From Effrenium voratum (taxonomy: Eukaryota > Sar > Dinophyceae > Suessiales > Symbiodiniaceae): a DNA stretch of 64,000 nt. The DNA lies in NCBI GenBank assembly GCA_963377175.1, contig CAUJNA010000520.1, positions 136,001-200,000 of the forward strand, given 5' to 3'. The notes beneath the pieces were generated by a model that searched no databases, was not told the origin of the DNA, and worked only from the letters and a program-made list of their open reading frames with translations. Below, piece after piece: positions 35,526 through 51,835 of the stretch (within the stretch, counting starts at the first letter, position 1; each line of letters starts with the position of its first letter). The position numbers and the translations under genes were made by a program.

Positions 35526-36647
35526 TGCTTGTTCCAGTAGCAAAAGCTACAGTTCACGCCGTTCACGGCTCCTAAACAGATGGCACACGGGCAGCTGCTC
35601 CCAGGGAATCTTCGGTCAGCTTGCTCTCCTGGAACATGGTACAACACCTTGGGTGCGCCAAGCAGCCCTGGTGCGAAGAGAAAGCTTTTTGCAAATCGAC
35701 AGTGTCATCCATCCATCTTGCGGACTGCCATCTAAGGAGCAAGGGAAGCTGCTGTGAGGTTCAATAGCCGGCCTGGGATAGAGACCTGCCATATGTTGCT
35801 TCTTTCTTCCGCATACTGCTCGTTCAATTTGACGTTTTGTGTACCTGCGCCTGCAAAGGCAGCAGGGCAGGTACATCTTTGTTGCCTCCCGCTCCCCGAC
35901 GTACCATAGGTGTACGTGCAGGTCAGGACTTTTTGGAGGCTTTGTTTCCCTTGGACTGCTACAGATGGAGCAGCTCTGTAGCAGCCAAGATGCTTTAGAT
36001 GGAGCCAGATAATATCCCGCAAGGGTAACCAATCCGCTATGGACTTGCCACCTGCACTGAATTGACCCTCCAACGCTCAGAGGCCAAAGCCGATCCAGGG
36101 AGTTATATTTTTGTTTGCCGAAAGTAGAGCTATCAACTCACAGTGAACACAATCTTGCATTTTTCAGCTCCAGCATTTTGGATGGAATACATGGGCGCAG
36201 CTTCAACCCATCAATGTTAGACCGTGCTTTGGAGGGGCTAGACAATGCAGATGTGTGCAAAGTGATCCTCGGTTTGATGCTCTAATCGTTTCTGTCATTT
36301 TTGATGTGCTTGCGCAATTACGCAAATGCGCAAATGCGGAGAGGTGGGTTTGCATATTCGACCCATCAGCAAATTCAAGGGCCGACTATCCTTGGGGTTC
36401 AACCCCCATCAAAAGAAAGGTTGACCCAAATCGGGTGATGACAATCCTTAGGTCAACAATGGTTATATGAATCCTCATTGTCTTATTGGTGGCAACTGAA
36501 CCCCAGGGCTATGCCACTTGCACGTTTGACGCTGGCAAGTTCGGCTTTCCTTTGCTCAGGGCATCCGGTTTTTCACCGAGCCTGGAGCCGTTGCATGCCG
36601 CCAGCCTGAAAGGTCAAAAGGTGCAGTGTCCCGAAAGGTCTCACTGA

Positions 36648-36764
36648 GGAAATCCGTTCGCCGCACCTAATAATTCCATGGTTGAAACCATTGTTTGTGG
36701 TATTTACGTTGGGGAATCGAATCATTTCAGGGGTTTCTTAGGTGGTGCGAAATGGATTTCGTCC
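36648..36764 (+). mobile_element. family H element
   Basis: Complete; contains ccatggttgaaaccattgtt. Confidence 0.85.
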
Positions 36765-37412
36765 ATTCACGGCATGTTGCATGCGGGGTCGTCCTTTTTT
36801 TAGGAGTTGGTACCCTCCTTTTTGGTGGGTCGTAAAGAGAACCCTATAAAGGAACATTAAACATCCAGCTCGGGGGGGTTGCTCGAAATCCTCTTCTGGA
36901 AGCACACCCGTGTGGACCAAGTGCTGCGACCTCTACTGTGCTATTTGGCGCCAATCCTCGGCTCAGGGTGCCGAGGATTGGTTTAGATCAATCTCAGTGA
37001 CAGGCGACCAGCGCTGTCCACTGGGCCTCCCATGGCGCCCTTGTGGTGCAGCTCTTGCAAGCGGGACATCCAAGATGCGTGGCTCTCTCAGCTGGGTTTC
37101 ACCCGCGGGTGTGTTCTTGCTGGCGTGAATGGGGAATGACGTAATTAGGTGGGCATCAACCCAGGGGTTCCCAGGAAAACACCAGTTGAGCCGAAAAACA
37201 CACCCGTTGTGTCAATGTAAGGCATGATCCCAGTTGTTTTGGACCTATCAAATCAGCTGCACCGCCGCTTGTAATTTGAAGGGCAGGTGTGTTGCAGGCT
37301 GCCAACTGTTGGACGGCTGATTTCGGGGGTCATTCCATGTCTCCTTCCCTGCCGCTTCGATTCCGCGAGCGCGGAGCGCGTTTCGCCCACGAACGAACAC
37401 GTCGAAGCCCAG

Positions 37413-39459
37413 GTACTTGCGCTTCGACGGCCAGGTGTTTCATCACGAGTGCCTGACCTGCCAGAGCTGCGGGGTTGCTGTCCAGTGCCCCGGCGAGCAC
37501 GCGGCAATGTGACGGAGCAATCTGACTTCCTTTCGCATCACCACGCGGTATATGCATATGTTGTATATATATATACATATGGCACCATATATTACACATA
37601 TATATATATATTAGAGTTAGCTTCAAATTGCCGAAACAGGACACAACATGAAAAGCGATACGGTACGTCCTGGTGTCGGAATGAGTGCTCCCCAGGCAAG
37701 TATTTCCGACGCTAGCTATATTTATTCACACTGGTCTATATCTGGATATCTTCAGAGTTTTCTTTTGGCTTCATCCCTGTGGCGCGTTCTGCACTCAGTG
37801 ACAGGCCACAAGCCCGAGACAGTTTGGAGCTAGCCTTTTTTGTCTTGTGCTTTGATAGCTTGAGCTGGTTTGAAACAAGTCCTGGCTGTGGCTTGCAGTG
37901 TCGCGAAGTGGACGTTGAGCCGGGTAGATGAAGGTTCGCAAGGGGCAATCCAGGGGCCAGCTGCGGATCTCCGCCTTCTGATTTCTTGAAGCATGGTTCT
38001 GGGTAGACCATTTTAATTCTGGGTTTTGATTATGACTCATATGACATCTCATGAGCTTGAGGCATCTCCTCAGCGTCCTGTCCTATCTCTTGTCAAATCA
38101 AGCCCTGCAGTCCAGGAGCCGTGAAGGTGACCAAGGGATGTAAATTGACAGCTCGCGTGGGGTCGTTGCTTCGCCAGAATGTGATTGATTTGCCAGATGG
38201 CCATGGGTCAAAATCCAAAGCCCGGTTAGCCCCCAGTGAACGGGACCCAATCCAACCACTAAAACAGATTAAAATGGGTGGTGAATTCACCTGCCCCAAA
38301 ATGGTACCATTGGTTTTGACCCACGGCCAGAAATTTGCAGTGACCTCAGATTCAGGCGCTTGCACAAGAAAGATGGCAAGCGGCTCTGCCAGAATTGCTC
38401 TTTGGACCGATGCAGCCAATGTCAAGCGCCGGTGAAAGACGGAGGCCCGCTCGCCAGAGTCATGTCCACATTGGTAGCGGAAATGGTCATTTTCTGCAGC
38501 ATCCAGCTCACGGATTGCCGGGATCGCAGGCATCTTTGAAGGCCAACCCTGGTGCAAGAAGTGCTTCGTTTGCGCCAGCTGCAAGTGCTTTCTGACCTCC
38601 GCCTTCACCACTCGGGACGCTTGGATTGCAGCGCCCTTCCGATGCCAGTTCCAGGGCCAGATGGGAAGAACCAGATACATCGGGAGACAGCCCTGTTCAG
38701 GAACATCCGGGCCGTCTACTGTGCAAAGGCTGTCTTGGACATCAATGATGCTTGCCTGAGTAAAGTGACATGGCCATGGGTCAAAATCCCGTACCCCCAG
38801 TGAACATCCCAATCCCCACTAAAATAGACCAAAATGGGTGGTGCACCTACCCCAAAATGGTACCATTGGTTTTGACCCACACGCACATGCATTGTGGGGC
38901 TGTGCTGAAAATGAATGCCAGTGCAAGGGCTTCAGAGCGAGAGGACGTTCTGCTTTGTTTGACTCTTGGTTCTGGTTGTCACTTGGGCGTGCCATTTTTT
39001 TGAGCTCGCAATCCATTTTTTTCGTTGAGCACAGCACTGAGAGAGATTGGACTAGGCGATGCCTGCGGCCTTGACATTGACGGCAAATCCATGCGCTTTG
39101 AGGACGGACGGAATGAGCTTGGAATTTTCTGGGTCCAAGCTCATGGCCACCAACTTTTTTGTAGTGTTCTCTCGTTGCGAACTAGTGCCCATGGCACTGA
39201 ACAACACACCACACACAATACATGGACACAATTTTGAGACCATTGGCACCGATCCAAGAAACCGCCAAAAAAAAAGCCACACGCACACAAAAAAAAGAGC
39301 ATGGTCAAAGCCCTTGAGACCATTGCCGTCCAGCTTACCGGGAATCGTGCGATCCCCCAGGGCCAGCGCTTCTGCATGAGCTGCTTCGTGTGCGGCTGCT
39401 GTAGCAAGCCATTCATCAACGGCGAGGTGTACAAGCAGGAGATTCGCGTGATCCCGCAG
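37413..39459 (+). CDS. LIM-domain zinc-finger protein
   Basis: Exon 37413 on reads FHHECLTCQSCG, the H-x2-C-x2-C-x2-C centre of a LIM finger. Exon 38356-38431 reads RLCQNC then DRCSQC, which ends one LIM domain and begins the next. Exon 38530 to about 38618 reads WCKKCFVCASCKCF, and exon 39361-39459 reads FCMSCFVCGCCSKPFINGEVY, split here as FCMSCFVCGCC and SKPFINGEVY. LIM domains bind two zinc ions and mediate protein-protein contact, often at the cytoskeleton. In the last two fingers Cys replaces the usual His ligand, which still allows zinc binding. The exon at 39361 opens after CCCCCAG and ends at a GT donor before a T run. First and last exons were not identified; at least two and probably three LIM domains are present. 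Confidence 0.8.
37920..38039 (+). mobile_element. family B element, left end lost
   Basis: Begins abruptly at gccgggtagatgaaggtt and has a perfect right end. Confidence 0.85.
38198..38329 (-). mobile_element. family A element, gaattc subtype, in LIM intron
   Basis: Reversed copy just upstream of the exon at 38356. Confidence 0.9.
38771..38886 (-). mobile_element. family A element in LIM intron
   Basis: Reversed, ggtgcacc subtype, very close to the copy at 24732 over its whole length. Confidence 0.92.
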
Positions 39460-39928
39460 GTTTTTTTTTTTTTTTCCGCAACTGCGGGCTCTCAGAATTT
39501 GTCCTGTCGCTGTTGCGTGCTGCACCCCCGTGATCTCAGCTTACTGCTGGATATGTCACGGTGGTTGCGAGTCTGAAAACGCCACAAAGCTTCGACAGAA
39601 AGGCAACAGACTGGAGACAAAGACCCCATGATCGAGTCGCAGAGCATTGAAGTCACAGGACGGCCTGAAGAAATGTGGCCGATGTGTAGGCGCAGCAGTG
39701 GAGACACCGTCTCTGAGACTGGGACCTTGAAATTTGTTCGCCTTCACGTGTGAAAACATCTTCCAGTGCTTATTTGTTTGTATTTGCGTGAATGTGCGTT
39801 GCTTTTCAATCGGCACAGCACTTGCGTCAGCTCTGTCCAAGGGAACCTGTACAGCCTACGACTTCCTCCAGGCGCCGTTTGGCTGTCAAGGCCGCCAAGG
39901 ATGAGAAAACTGAGCCATGGCAGGCGAA

Positions 39929-40005
39929 TGGCTCAAAATCTAACCAGGATGTAGACCACATGTTTTAGTCCCTTGGTTCCGTTTGCCATGGTTCTGGACC
40001 AGCCA
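39929..40005 (+). mobile_element. family C fragment
   Basis: Left end and core present, right end missing. Confidence 0.7.
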
Positions 40006-40595
40006 TGTGGCAGGATTGTTTGAGTGCCTTTGACTCGCCCGAGGAATGGCAGTGGAATGGTGGGTACCTTGAGCGAGGCAGACACGCAGGACGTCCTCTT
40101 TTTGTGCGAGATTGCTCGGATGGCTACTGGGCAGACATACCTAGGGGCAGACACCGCTCTTCAAGCCAGCAACGGCAGCGGCCGTGACTCATGCGAGATC
40201 CGGCCTAGCATTCGAAGGGCCCCGACAAGTGCAGGCCAAAGCTCTCAATGATGTTGCACATGTTGCAATGTGGCTGGAAAGCAAGCTCAGGTTTGATAGA
40301 GTTCTACATCTACTATCATCCGGGCTTCAGCAGGCCCGACAGTAAAGTGTTGTGAATGACATGGACGCGCGTGACTCGGGTTTCGGGTTGGTGTGAGTTT
40401 ATGAAGCTGTCTCCTTTTTCCAGAGGCATCAATTAACATTGGGGGTTGTTGATGATGACAGGGAACCCCCCGCAATGGGACTCTCAAATCCCTTGCCCGT
40501 AGACTCTGATTGGGACTTGCAATGCCAGGTGGTTTTTTGGCAAAGATGCGCCTCGGCAATCGACGATCACGCCGTGCATCAGTCTTTCGAAGGCC

Positions 40596-41017
40596 TTGAC
40601 TCTCACCAAAGGCTTCGAATCCGAATCCGACGAATCGGATTCGGTGAGCGTGGCTCGAGTGGCTGAGGTCTGCAGCGAAGCGCAGGTGAGCTTCGCCTGC
40701 CGCTCGCTGACGGATGCGGCTTCGCCGGAGCTCTGCACTTGGGATGCCGCATGTGTCCAGGAGATCGGGATTCGGGGACAACCCGAATTTCGAATCCCGA
40801 AGTGCGTGGCGAATGGAGCTCCAACCGGGGAACATTTTTTTTGGTGAATTTGCCAAATCCGTTTGATCTCCAATCGGGGGAACGATTATTGGGGGAATGT
40901 GCGAAATTCGTTTCGCAGGAGATCGCGGAGAAGACTGAGATCCTTGGAAAGCAGGTTGAGTCGCCTGGTCGATGTATCGAATCCGCGGTGCTTTCGGAGA
41001 GTTCTATCCTGCTGCTG
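40596..41017 (+). CDS. unassigned exons, possibly 5' of the calpain gene
   Basis: The frame at 40596-40760 is open and reads an acidic linker (ESESDESDSVSVARVAE) followed by SFACRSLTDAASPELCTW. A second block at 40919-41017 starts after TTTCGCAG and reads EIAEKTEILGKQVESPG. The two join in phase if the donor at 40761 is GA. No domain is recognised. They lie upstream of the calpain exons on the same strand and could belong to the same gene or to a separate one. Confidence 0.45.
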
Positions 41018-41132
41018 GTGGACGAAATCCGTTCGCACCACTTTGAAGCCATGGGCAACGACTGTTTGTTGGAATTTATGGGGGACTTATCAATTCCAGG
41101 ATTCCTTAGGCGGCGCGAAATGGATTTCCTCC
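41018..41132 (+). mobile_element. family H element
   Basis: Complete; begins at the end of the exon candidate at 40919. Confidence 0.87.
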
Positions 41133-41451
41133 AAGCACCGTGATCAGCGTCGGCATCCGATTGGCGTAAGGAGCGCAGCCTGGGACCAAAAGGGTCTCTT
41201 CCGTGACCGCGACTTCCCTCACAGGCGGAGTCTGGAAAGAGATGGTTTTCTAAAAACCCACCCCCCATGAGGGGCCCTTCTGTTTTCTTTCCGGTCAAGA
41301 CAAGGTTTTCGCAGTCTTCAGTTATTATTTTTGTGCTTTGAAGGTTGCTTGCTTTGCTTGGTGTTTTTTGACGGGAAGCCAAAAGGGAAAACCGTTGCGC
41401 GCCATTTTGGGGGGTCCAAAGCTTTAAAGAAGACGAGCCACCCACCCTTTT

Positions 41452-41575
41452 CTTGCTGGTGCGATAGGTAGGGAATGCGAATTGGAATGAACCCAGGCTT
41501 CGGTCCCCAAGGAAACCACCAGTTGGATGGTTTCTAAGGGTCATTCCATTTCTCATTGCGTGTCGCACCAGCGAG
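41452..41575 (+). mobile_element. family E element
   Basis: Complete, with both ends. Confidence 0.9.
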
Positions 41576-41582
41576 TTTTCCA

Positions 41583-41700
41583 GGCTGGTGCCAAGCATCG
41601 ATGGCCCAAACTGCCCGTCCTCGGGCGTGGAGGAGCTCATGTGGGTGCCGGCGAGGCTCCTGACGAAGCGCCGGCTCTTGGATCTGGCGACGCGGACGAA
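41583..41700 (+). CDS. unassigned exon between two inverted-repeat elements
   Basis: After an acceptor at 41581-41582 two frames are open. One reads GVEELMWVPARLLTKRRLL; the other is Gly/Ala/Asp-rich (GAGEAPDEAPALGSGDADED). I favour the first because of its mixed hydrophobic and basic character, but cannot prove it. The exon is tightly flanked by a family E element ending at 41575 and a family A element starting at 41705. Confidence 0.4.
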
Positions 41701-41704
41701 GACA

Positions 41705-41818
41705 TGGCCATGGGTTGCATAACCTATGGCGAGCCATTCTGGGGTGGATGAGTTCATCCATTTGCCACCTATTTTGACTTCTTTTTCCAGGGGTTTCCTG
41801 GGTTTTGACCCACAGCCA
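41705..41818 (+). mobile_element. family A-prime element
   Basis: Starts right after the exon candidate at 41583-41700. Confidence 0.88.
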
Positions 41819-42082
41819 CACTGTTTCCGGGTCCGTACGGAAGGGCCCTGGATCGCCAGTTGCGATGTGAATTTATATTTATTTGACGATCTATTAATAT
41901 TATAGTTAAAGAATGATTTACTATGTGCGCTAAATGAATATAATTTATATAATGGATCAACTTCAACTTCATTGCATAGTCCAATAAGCTTACTCACCAG
42001 GTGATGTCATCGCTTTTTCCCATCCACTTTACCTCAGTGACTAAAAGAAACAGCCAACTTGGCTATCCAGGGCCCGTTTGGT

Positions 42083-42197
42083 CTTGCTGGTGCGATAGGC
42101 AGGGACGACCCCGAGATAAGCCATCCGACTGGTGGTTTGTTTCAAGGGGACCAAAGCCTGGGTTAGTTTCACATTCCCTACCTATCGCACCAGCAAG
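42083..42197 (-). mobile_element. family E element
   Basis: Complete and reversed in its core; 18-bp perfect ends. Confidence 0.9.
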
Positions 42198-42486
42198 TGG
42201 GGTCCCAAGTGGTTGGGTGTTAAAGTTTAAAGGGGAGCCAAAAACGACAGCCGGAAATTCTGGGGGGGGGGGGGGGGCGGGGGGATAAATACCCTCATGT
42301 TTTTTTTTGCTCAGAACCTGATCGGTTGCAACCAGTCGATGTGCTTGAATATTGCAGATGTGCGTGTGAACCCATTTTTTCCCAGCCACGTTGATGCATT
42401 CCGTTTTTGAGGCGTTTTTCAAGCCTTATTAAGGCCTCTTTGAGGCGTTCCCCCAGCCTTTGCCTCACTCAACTTTGGGCGATGAG

Positions 42487-47374
<4,888 letters not shown>

Positions 47375-47435
47375 AGGAGGCGACACGCAGCTGCCAAGCA
47401 CGTGTGCAGGCCTGGAATCTGGGAGTCTTGCCATG

Positions 47436-47572
47436 TGGCTGTGGTGGTCAAAACCGTTTTGGGATGAACCATTTTGGTTGGATTGTGTGAATTCACCACC
47501 CATTGTAGGCTTTATTTTAGTGTGGATTGGGAGGTTCACTGGGGGTACGATTTGGATTTTGACCCATGGCCA
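47436..47572 (+). mobile_element. family A element, gaattc subtype, after calpain exon 12
   Basis: Complete copy about 60 bp downstream of the last calpain core exon. Confidence 0.9.
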
Positions 47573-47644
47573 TGTGACAGGGAATTTCGATGAAGTTGAT
47601 TTCTTAGCAATAGCAAAGAAGGCACCCTTGCCCGTGCAGGGTAA

Positions 47645-47744
47645 TGTCGACCCCGGCTTGATAAACCCTGGTTTGGGGGTTTCGTCACTTTTGGAGGGGA
47701 ACACCTCCATACTAATACAGGGGTTTATCGATCCGACGTCAACA
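47645..47744 (+). mobile_element. family F element
   Basis: Ends tgtcgaccccggcttgataa and ttatcgatccgacgtcaaca pair imperfectly. Confidence 0.82.
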
Positions 47745-47795
47745 TGATTTTGTTCACTGAGCTTTTTCACATCTCGAAGCCGTTTCTGTCCTCAG

Positions 47796-48104
47796 GACAT
47801 CAGCCTGGAAGCCACACACGCCGAGGCGCAGATAGCCAAGGCGGACAGAAACGGCGATTCGTCCCGAGCAATCAGTGGCGAATTGAGCTCGCTGCGACGT
47901 TCCAAGGGCACGACACAACGTCCCAACGTCAAAACACAAGGCCACGAAGAGCTGACACAGAGGTGTGCAGTACAAACCGCGGCCATGTTCCCAATTTGGA
48001 GCAACCCCGTCTCGATCTTATTTGCCGACACTTATGTTCCTCCAAAACTCCAGGGTTGCTTTTCGGGTGAAAAAGGCGCTCTGCCCAAACAAAACCAAAC
48101 CTAA
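47796..48104 (+). CDS. possible exon after calpain core, EF-hand-like start
   Basis: After the acceptor CTCAG at 47791-47795 one frame stays open for about 100 codons to TAA at 48102. It begins with a helix, EATHAEAQIAKADRNGD, that resembles the entering helix and first half of an EF-hand loop, but the loop has one residue too many and Arg where Ile is expected. The later part is low in recognisable features. It may be the 3' part of the calpain gene or only its first 90 nt may be exon. Confidence 0.4.
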   Translation, partial: DISLEATHAEAQIAKADRNGDSSRAISGELSSLRRSKGTTQRPNVKTQGHEELTQRCAVQTAAMFPIWSNPVSILFADTYVPPKLQGCFSGEKGALPKQNQT

Positions 48105-48679
48105 ACGCTCGGTCGGTCGGTGAACTTTCGGAGAAGATGTGCATTTCGGTCTCTGCGTTTTGTGCGTGAATGCATGCGACGCTGCAAAAAATGGCTTCAC
48201 GCAGCCACGAGCGCAGCTGCAGGTCCAGGTGCAAGTGCAAGCGAAGCCCAAGGCAGACGAACGAAGTCAAGGCCAGCGGTCGACTACCTGGTTTAACGCG
48301 GTGGCAGTAATGCGGACATGAACTTCGATAAAAATGTTAGTAGAACCAAAAGTCAATGTTGTTTGTTCACTGTGGAGAACAAGGGATAGAGTGAGAACAT
48401 CTCTGTCAAGCAGGAAAGTTACAATCCCACTGCAATATGGCATGTCTCAAGGCTTATCTACGTTAGCCAACCATTTCAATACGTGCTCTTTCAAAGGCCC
48501 TTTTGGGTGAAGATAACTTCTCAGAGTGCCTCAATGCATGTTCTGTTCAGTATCATGTGGCGTAGGGATGACATGTGTCACACTGATCAGCTTACAAGAC
48601 CATAGTCTTTGCTTCTTGGCGCGAATATTGCCCGTGGCTCGTGTGCTCCTCTTGCTGCATCCAGCCGGATCGTTGGCTC

Positions 48680-49345
48680 CAGGCACCGAGAGTGGAGGAC
48701 CCCAGTTCTTCTCCCTCGACAAGGTCTTCAACAGATTGTTCCGGCGCATGCGCCCGTGTGTGTTCGCAGATGCCAGGCTTCGCGAGCAGAGTCAGGCCAC
48801 GTCCAGGGGTTGATTCATTTGGTACCTGCGATGCGCACGCCAGGCACGGAGAGTTGCGGCACCCAAAGCCTGGGCGTACAAAGTGCCCAGAGCGGTCCGC
48901 AGGTTTTCCACATGGAAACCGGCAAGGATTGAGTTGAAAGCGAGTGGGAGAGTGGGCATCAGGCAGCTTCGATTCATCATGATTCATCTCAGGAGCTTGG
49001 CCACCCCACCTTGTTGTCACACGAGTGGGCCTGAGTTCGCTGGCCGTTTCCAGGTTGGCAGGATTTTGTGTTGTGAGTACTGGCAAGTCCGAGACTGCGC
49101 TTGAAAAACTCAGCTGCATAAAAGAGTCGCCAAGCCCAGCATTCATTTTTGCTGAGGATGGAAAGGTGACAGAACCACATAAGAAAGAAGGCCTTCGAGT
49201 CAAAAAAGGGGCTTTCGCAATCAAAGTTGTGTTTTGGAATCAAGTGACTGACCTTGAGCTTTCAGGCACGGAAAGCAACGGGCCGCAAGTCTTCTCCTTG
49301 GGGGAGAATGATAAGAAGCAGTGGCGTCATGCACAAAAGAGTTGA
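48680..49345 (+). CDS. three related exons repeating a TES..GPQ.F motif
   Basis: Three exons begin right after an AG acceptor with gcac and a conserved peptide: 48680-48723 reads TESGGPQFFSLDK, about 48842-48929 reads TESCGTQ and later SGPQVFHMETGK, and about 49267-49310 reads TESNGPQVFSLGENDKK. The second contains an insertion between the two half-motifs. No family is recognised. They may be repeated modules of one protein, or alternative exons. The same strand and proximity link them to the exons ending at 51403. Confidence 0.45.
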
Positions 49346-49489
49346 TGGCGTAGGCCTCTCGACTGGCTGCACGTCGGCATGTCACGGAACTGGGGGTGTT
49401 TTGGGCCATCATGTTTTTTGTGCGTGCTCTCGGACTCTGGCATAGCTTGGCTTGCGAAGGCCTTGATGTTGCCGCGCAAAGAGTGAGTG

Positions 49490-49699
49490 GGAAGACGCGC
49501 GAAGCAACATTTTTCGCATGGAGCCCCGGACGGGGGCTGTGGTGATCCCGCCGAGACATCTTGGCGCGGAATGTGATCCTAAGACACGGGCCATGAATCG
49601 TTTGGATCCCATACTTCAAGACGTGTTCGCTGTTGTACTCGCAGACGGGCATGGTGAGCGGGATGTGGGAGATCGACTTTGCAAAGCAAAGTTGTGAAG
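49490..49699 (+). CDS. unassigned exon with DGHG motif
   Basis: The frame reads about 65 codons, including IFRMEPRTGAVVIPPRH and FAVVLADGHGERDVGD, to a TGA at 49697. FAV..ADGHG recalls the metal-binding DGHG of PPM/PP2C phosphatases, but no other phosphatase motif was found nearby, so this is only a suggestion. The minus strand is also open here. The exon may end earlier, at a donor near 49650. Confidence 0.35.
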
Positions 49700-50218
49700 C
49701 ACCTTTCTTTTTGTGCCATGGCTAGGTGACCCCGCTCTTTCAAGTACAGTGATAAAAGCAACAAGCATCGTGCTGGGCACCTGTGTGTTCACTGATGGCA
49801 TTTTTGCAGGAGTGGAGCCTAAGTCATTTGGCTCAGTCCAGCCCATGCTGAGCACGGGTTCAGACTAGGCGCTTGAATATTTCAAGCATTCGCAACGTAG
49901 CTTGCCAGGAGCGCAAAGCTGCTACCAGTTGCATCAGTTTAAGCATTGCTTTATCAAGAAGGCGATGCACTCAAGGATCCAAGGAAGATCCAGTAAGCAA
50001 AGGCAAAGCTGCCGCGTCTGAGTCAGCTGCACTTGCGAGTCACCTCAGAGCTTGGTTTTTGCTGCGATTTTTGCTCTTCAGCCGCCATAACTGGTGGCAG
50101 AACTGCAGTGACTGCAGGTTGATTTTTCTTGTGGTCGTGTCATGCCTTGGCAGACTTGCAGAGGTTTTCTGTATTCCCGCAGTAACGACCGGTCCTTTTC
50201 CATCCTTTTACATCACAC

Positions 50219-50282
50219 ATGGAAGAGAAACTGGCCATGGAAACGCCGGACTTCGCGAATTTCCTGGATCAGTCATTGCAGC
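50219..50282 (+). CDS. unassigned exon with in-frame Met
   Basis: The frame reads EEKLAMETPDFANFLDQSL, mixed acidic and hydrophobic, and looks coding. The upstream ATG at 50219 is in frame but need not be a start, since the acceptor is unclear. It lies between the DGHG exon and the exon at 50760. Confidence 0.4.
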
Positions 50283-50341
50283 TCGGCTGGCAGCGCCAAA
50301 GTCCTCTCTGCGCTCGGGCTCATTCCGCAATGGCTCCTCAC

Positions 50342-50454
50342 ACGGGGGTGGCTTTCTTTTAGGGGACCCCCCCCTCCCTCCAAGGCAAGCTCCTTTGGTT
50401 TTCCTTTGAACCAAGCCCAAAAAGAAGCGTCCACTCAAAAAGGGCACGCCCACA
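50342..50454 (+). mobile_element. family D element
   Basis: Ends gggggtggctttctttt and aaaaagggcacgccca. Confidence 0.76.
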
Positions 50455-50757
50455 TGTTTGGGTGATGTGCTTTTCGGCCTTGAGGGGAGGACCATGGCCG
50501 CGAGTCTGGATTTCCTTTCCAGCTTTTTGCTCACCGCGGCCCAAAAGGGGTCCTCTTTTTTGGTCGAACATTGCCACAAGAGAAGCCCGAAAAGTTCCAG
50601 AATTCTAGTGCCACATTTTGAAAAGACCACGGCATTGTTTCTTTGTGAGAAGTAAGAGAGGGGTGGTAGGGGGAGGGGAGGGAGGGGAAAAGGGGGGGGG
50701 GTCAGGGAAAAAGGGGGGGGAAAAGGAAGGCGAGATCCATGCTGGATGGCGGCCCCA

Positions 50758-50912
50758 TCGTCTTTTTGTCGCCCCATTCGCCCGAGGGACGCTCTGCGCC
50801 AGCACCTCTTGGAGCATTTCTCGAATCCAAAGGCGATCGAGCCGGGCAGAAGGCTTCAGGAGAAGATTCCGCGGAGACCCCCGGAAGCTCCTGGGTCCTT
50901 TTTTGTTGGTTG
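50758..50912 (+). CDS. unassigned exon, basic helical
   Basis: One frame reads RDALRQHLLEHFSNPKAIEP and continues with GRRLQEKIPRRPPEAPG. Two other frames are also open over the same span, so the choice rests on residue mix. A purine-rich tract with long G runs at 50650-50730 lies just upstream. Confidence 0.38.
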
Positions 50913-51102
50913 GGCTGTTAAAATGATGATGGGTTTTCCTTGAATCCAACCTATAAAAGGGGGTTACTCAAGAAACGCCCAGATCCCGATCGCTTGGCTT
51001 TCGGACGCCCTTAGTCACAGGAGTTGCAGCTGCAACTGCAAAGACTCAGAGGCAGCAGACCGCATTGTGGTCCAGTGGCTGGAGCGGGCGTGCACGCACT
51101 TG

Positions 51103-51212
51103 TGGGTATGGGTCAAGAAATGAAGCCAGGAAGCGGACCGGAATTTTGGTTCGTGTTTCCATTTACCGCAACCCATTTTGGGGTTCCCATTTCTATTTTT
51201 GACCCACGCCCA
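51103..51212 (+). mobile_element. family C element
   Basis: Complete; ends tgggtatgggtcaa and ttgacccacgccca. Confidence 0.86.
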
Positions 51213-51263
51213 AGCGGCTTGTTCTACATGAGACTCATCGTGTGCTGACAAAGTGATGGCCAG

Positions 51264-51403
51264 GACCCTCCGACGAAGAATCTGAGTATCGAGCTGTGCT
51301 TGAGAGCACAAGCTCTGTGCGCTTCCACGAGATCCACGAAACCATTGAGGACTTGAGTGGCGTTAGCAATTTCAAGAAAACGGACTTCGGAGTTGGGTGG
51401 TGA
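51264..51403 (+). CDS. terminal exon with stop codon, product unknown
   Basis: After the acceptor GGCCAG at 51258-51263 the frame reads PSDEESEYRAVLESTSSVRF and then FHEIHETIEDLSGVSNFKK, ending with GVGW and a TGA at 51401-51403. The Ser/Asp/Glu-rich composition suggests a regulatory tail. It would be the last exon of a gene that includes some of the exons between 48.7 and 50.9 kb. Confidence 0.48.
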
Positions 51404-51539
51404 AACATTTTAAGCATTAAACCATCTATGTGATGCTACCTCGAAATGGAAAGCATTGAATGCACAGGAGCCTGCTCGAGGCAAACTGCGATGTAAACAA
51501 TCCACTGGATTGCACACAAGCTGTTGGACGACTGCGACA

Positions 51540-51835
51540 CGCACACACACACACAAAACAAACAACAAGCAAACAACTAGACCAAGAAAGCTTGCAAGAA
51601 AGCGCAGAACACACCAACAGAAAAAGCAAGCAAGCAAGAAAAGAAGAGAAGAGAAGAGACGAGAGGAGAGGAGGAGAGCAGAGCAGAGAAAAGCACATAG
51701 GAGAAGAGAAGAGAAGACAAGAGAAGAGAAGTTCAAAGACAAGAAAAGGAAGGAAAAGAAAGAAAGCAAGCTAGAAGGAAAGGCATACAAAGGAGGAAAT
51801 AGAGATGGAGAGGAAGAAGGAAATAAAGAATGAAC
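51540..51835 (+). repeat. purine-rich AG tract
   Basis: CA repeat at 51540-51556 followed by nearly 250 bp of GAAGA/GAGAA-type purine sequence. Confidence 0.85.

Larger units (their letters stand above)
34994..37412. other. intergenic or 5' region between coiled-coil II and LIM genes
   Basis: Downstream of the stop at 34993 there is a family A element at 35399, a family H element at 36648, a family D-like stretch at 36785-36870 and a TIR remnant of family E near 37325. A frame near 36890-36950 (HTRVDQVLRPLLCYLAP) could be an early LIM-gene exon, but support is weak. Confidence 0.3.

Noticed and set aside
40603..41997. 464-codon minus-strand ORF
   Set aside because: It crosses two family A/H elements and the reverse of better plus-strand exons. 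Composition is irregular, and no domain is seen.
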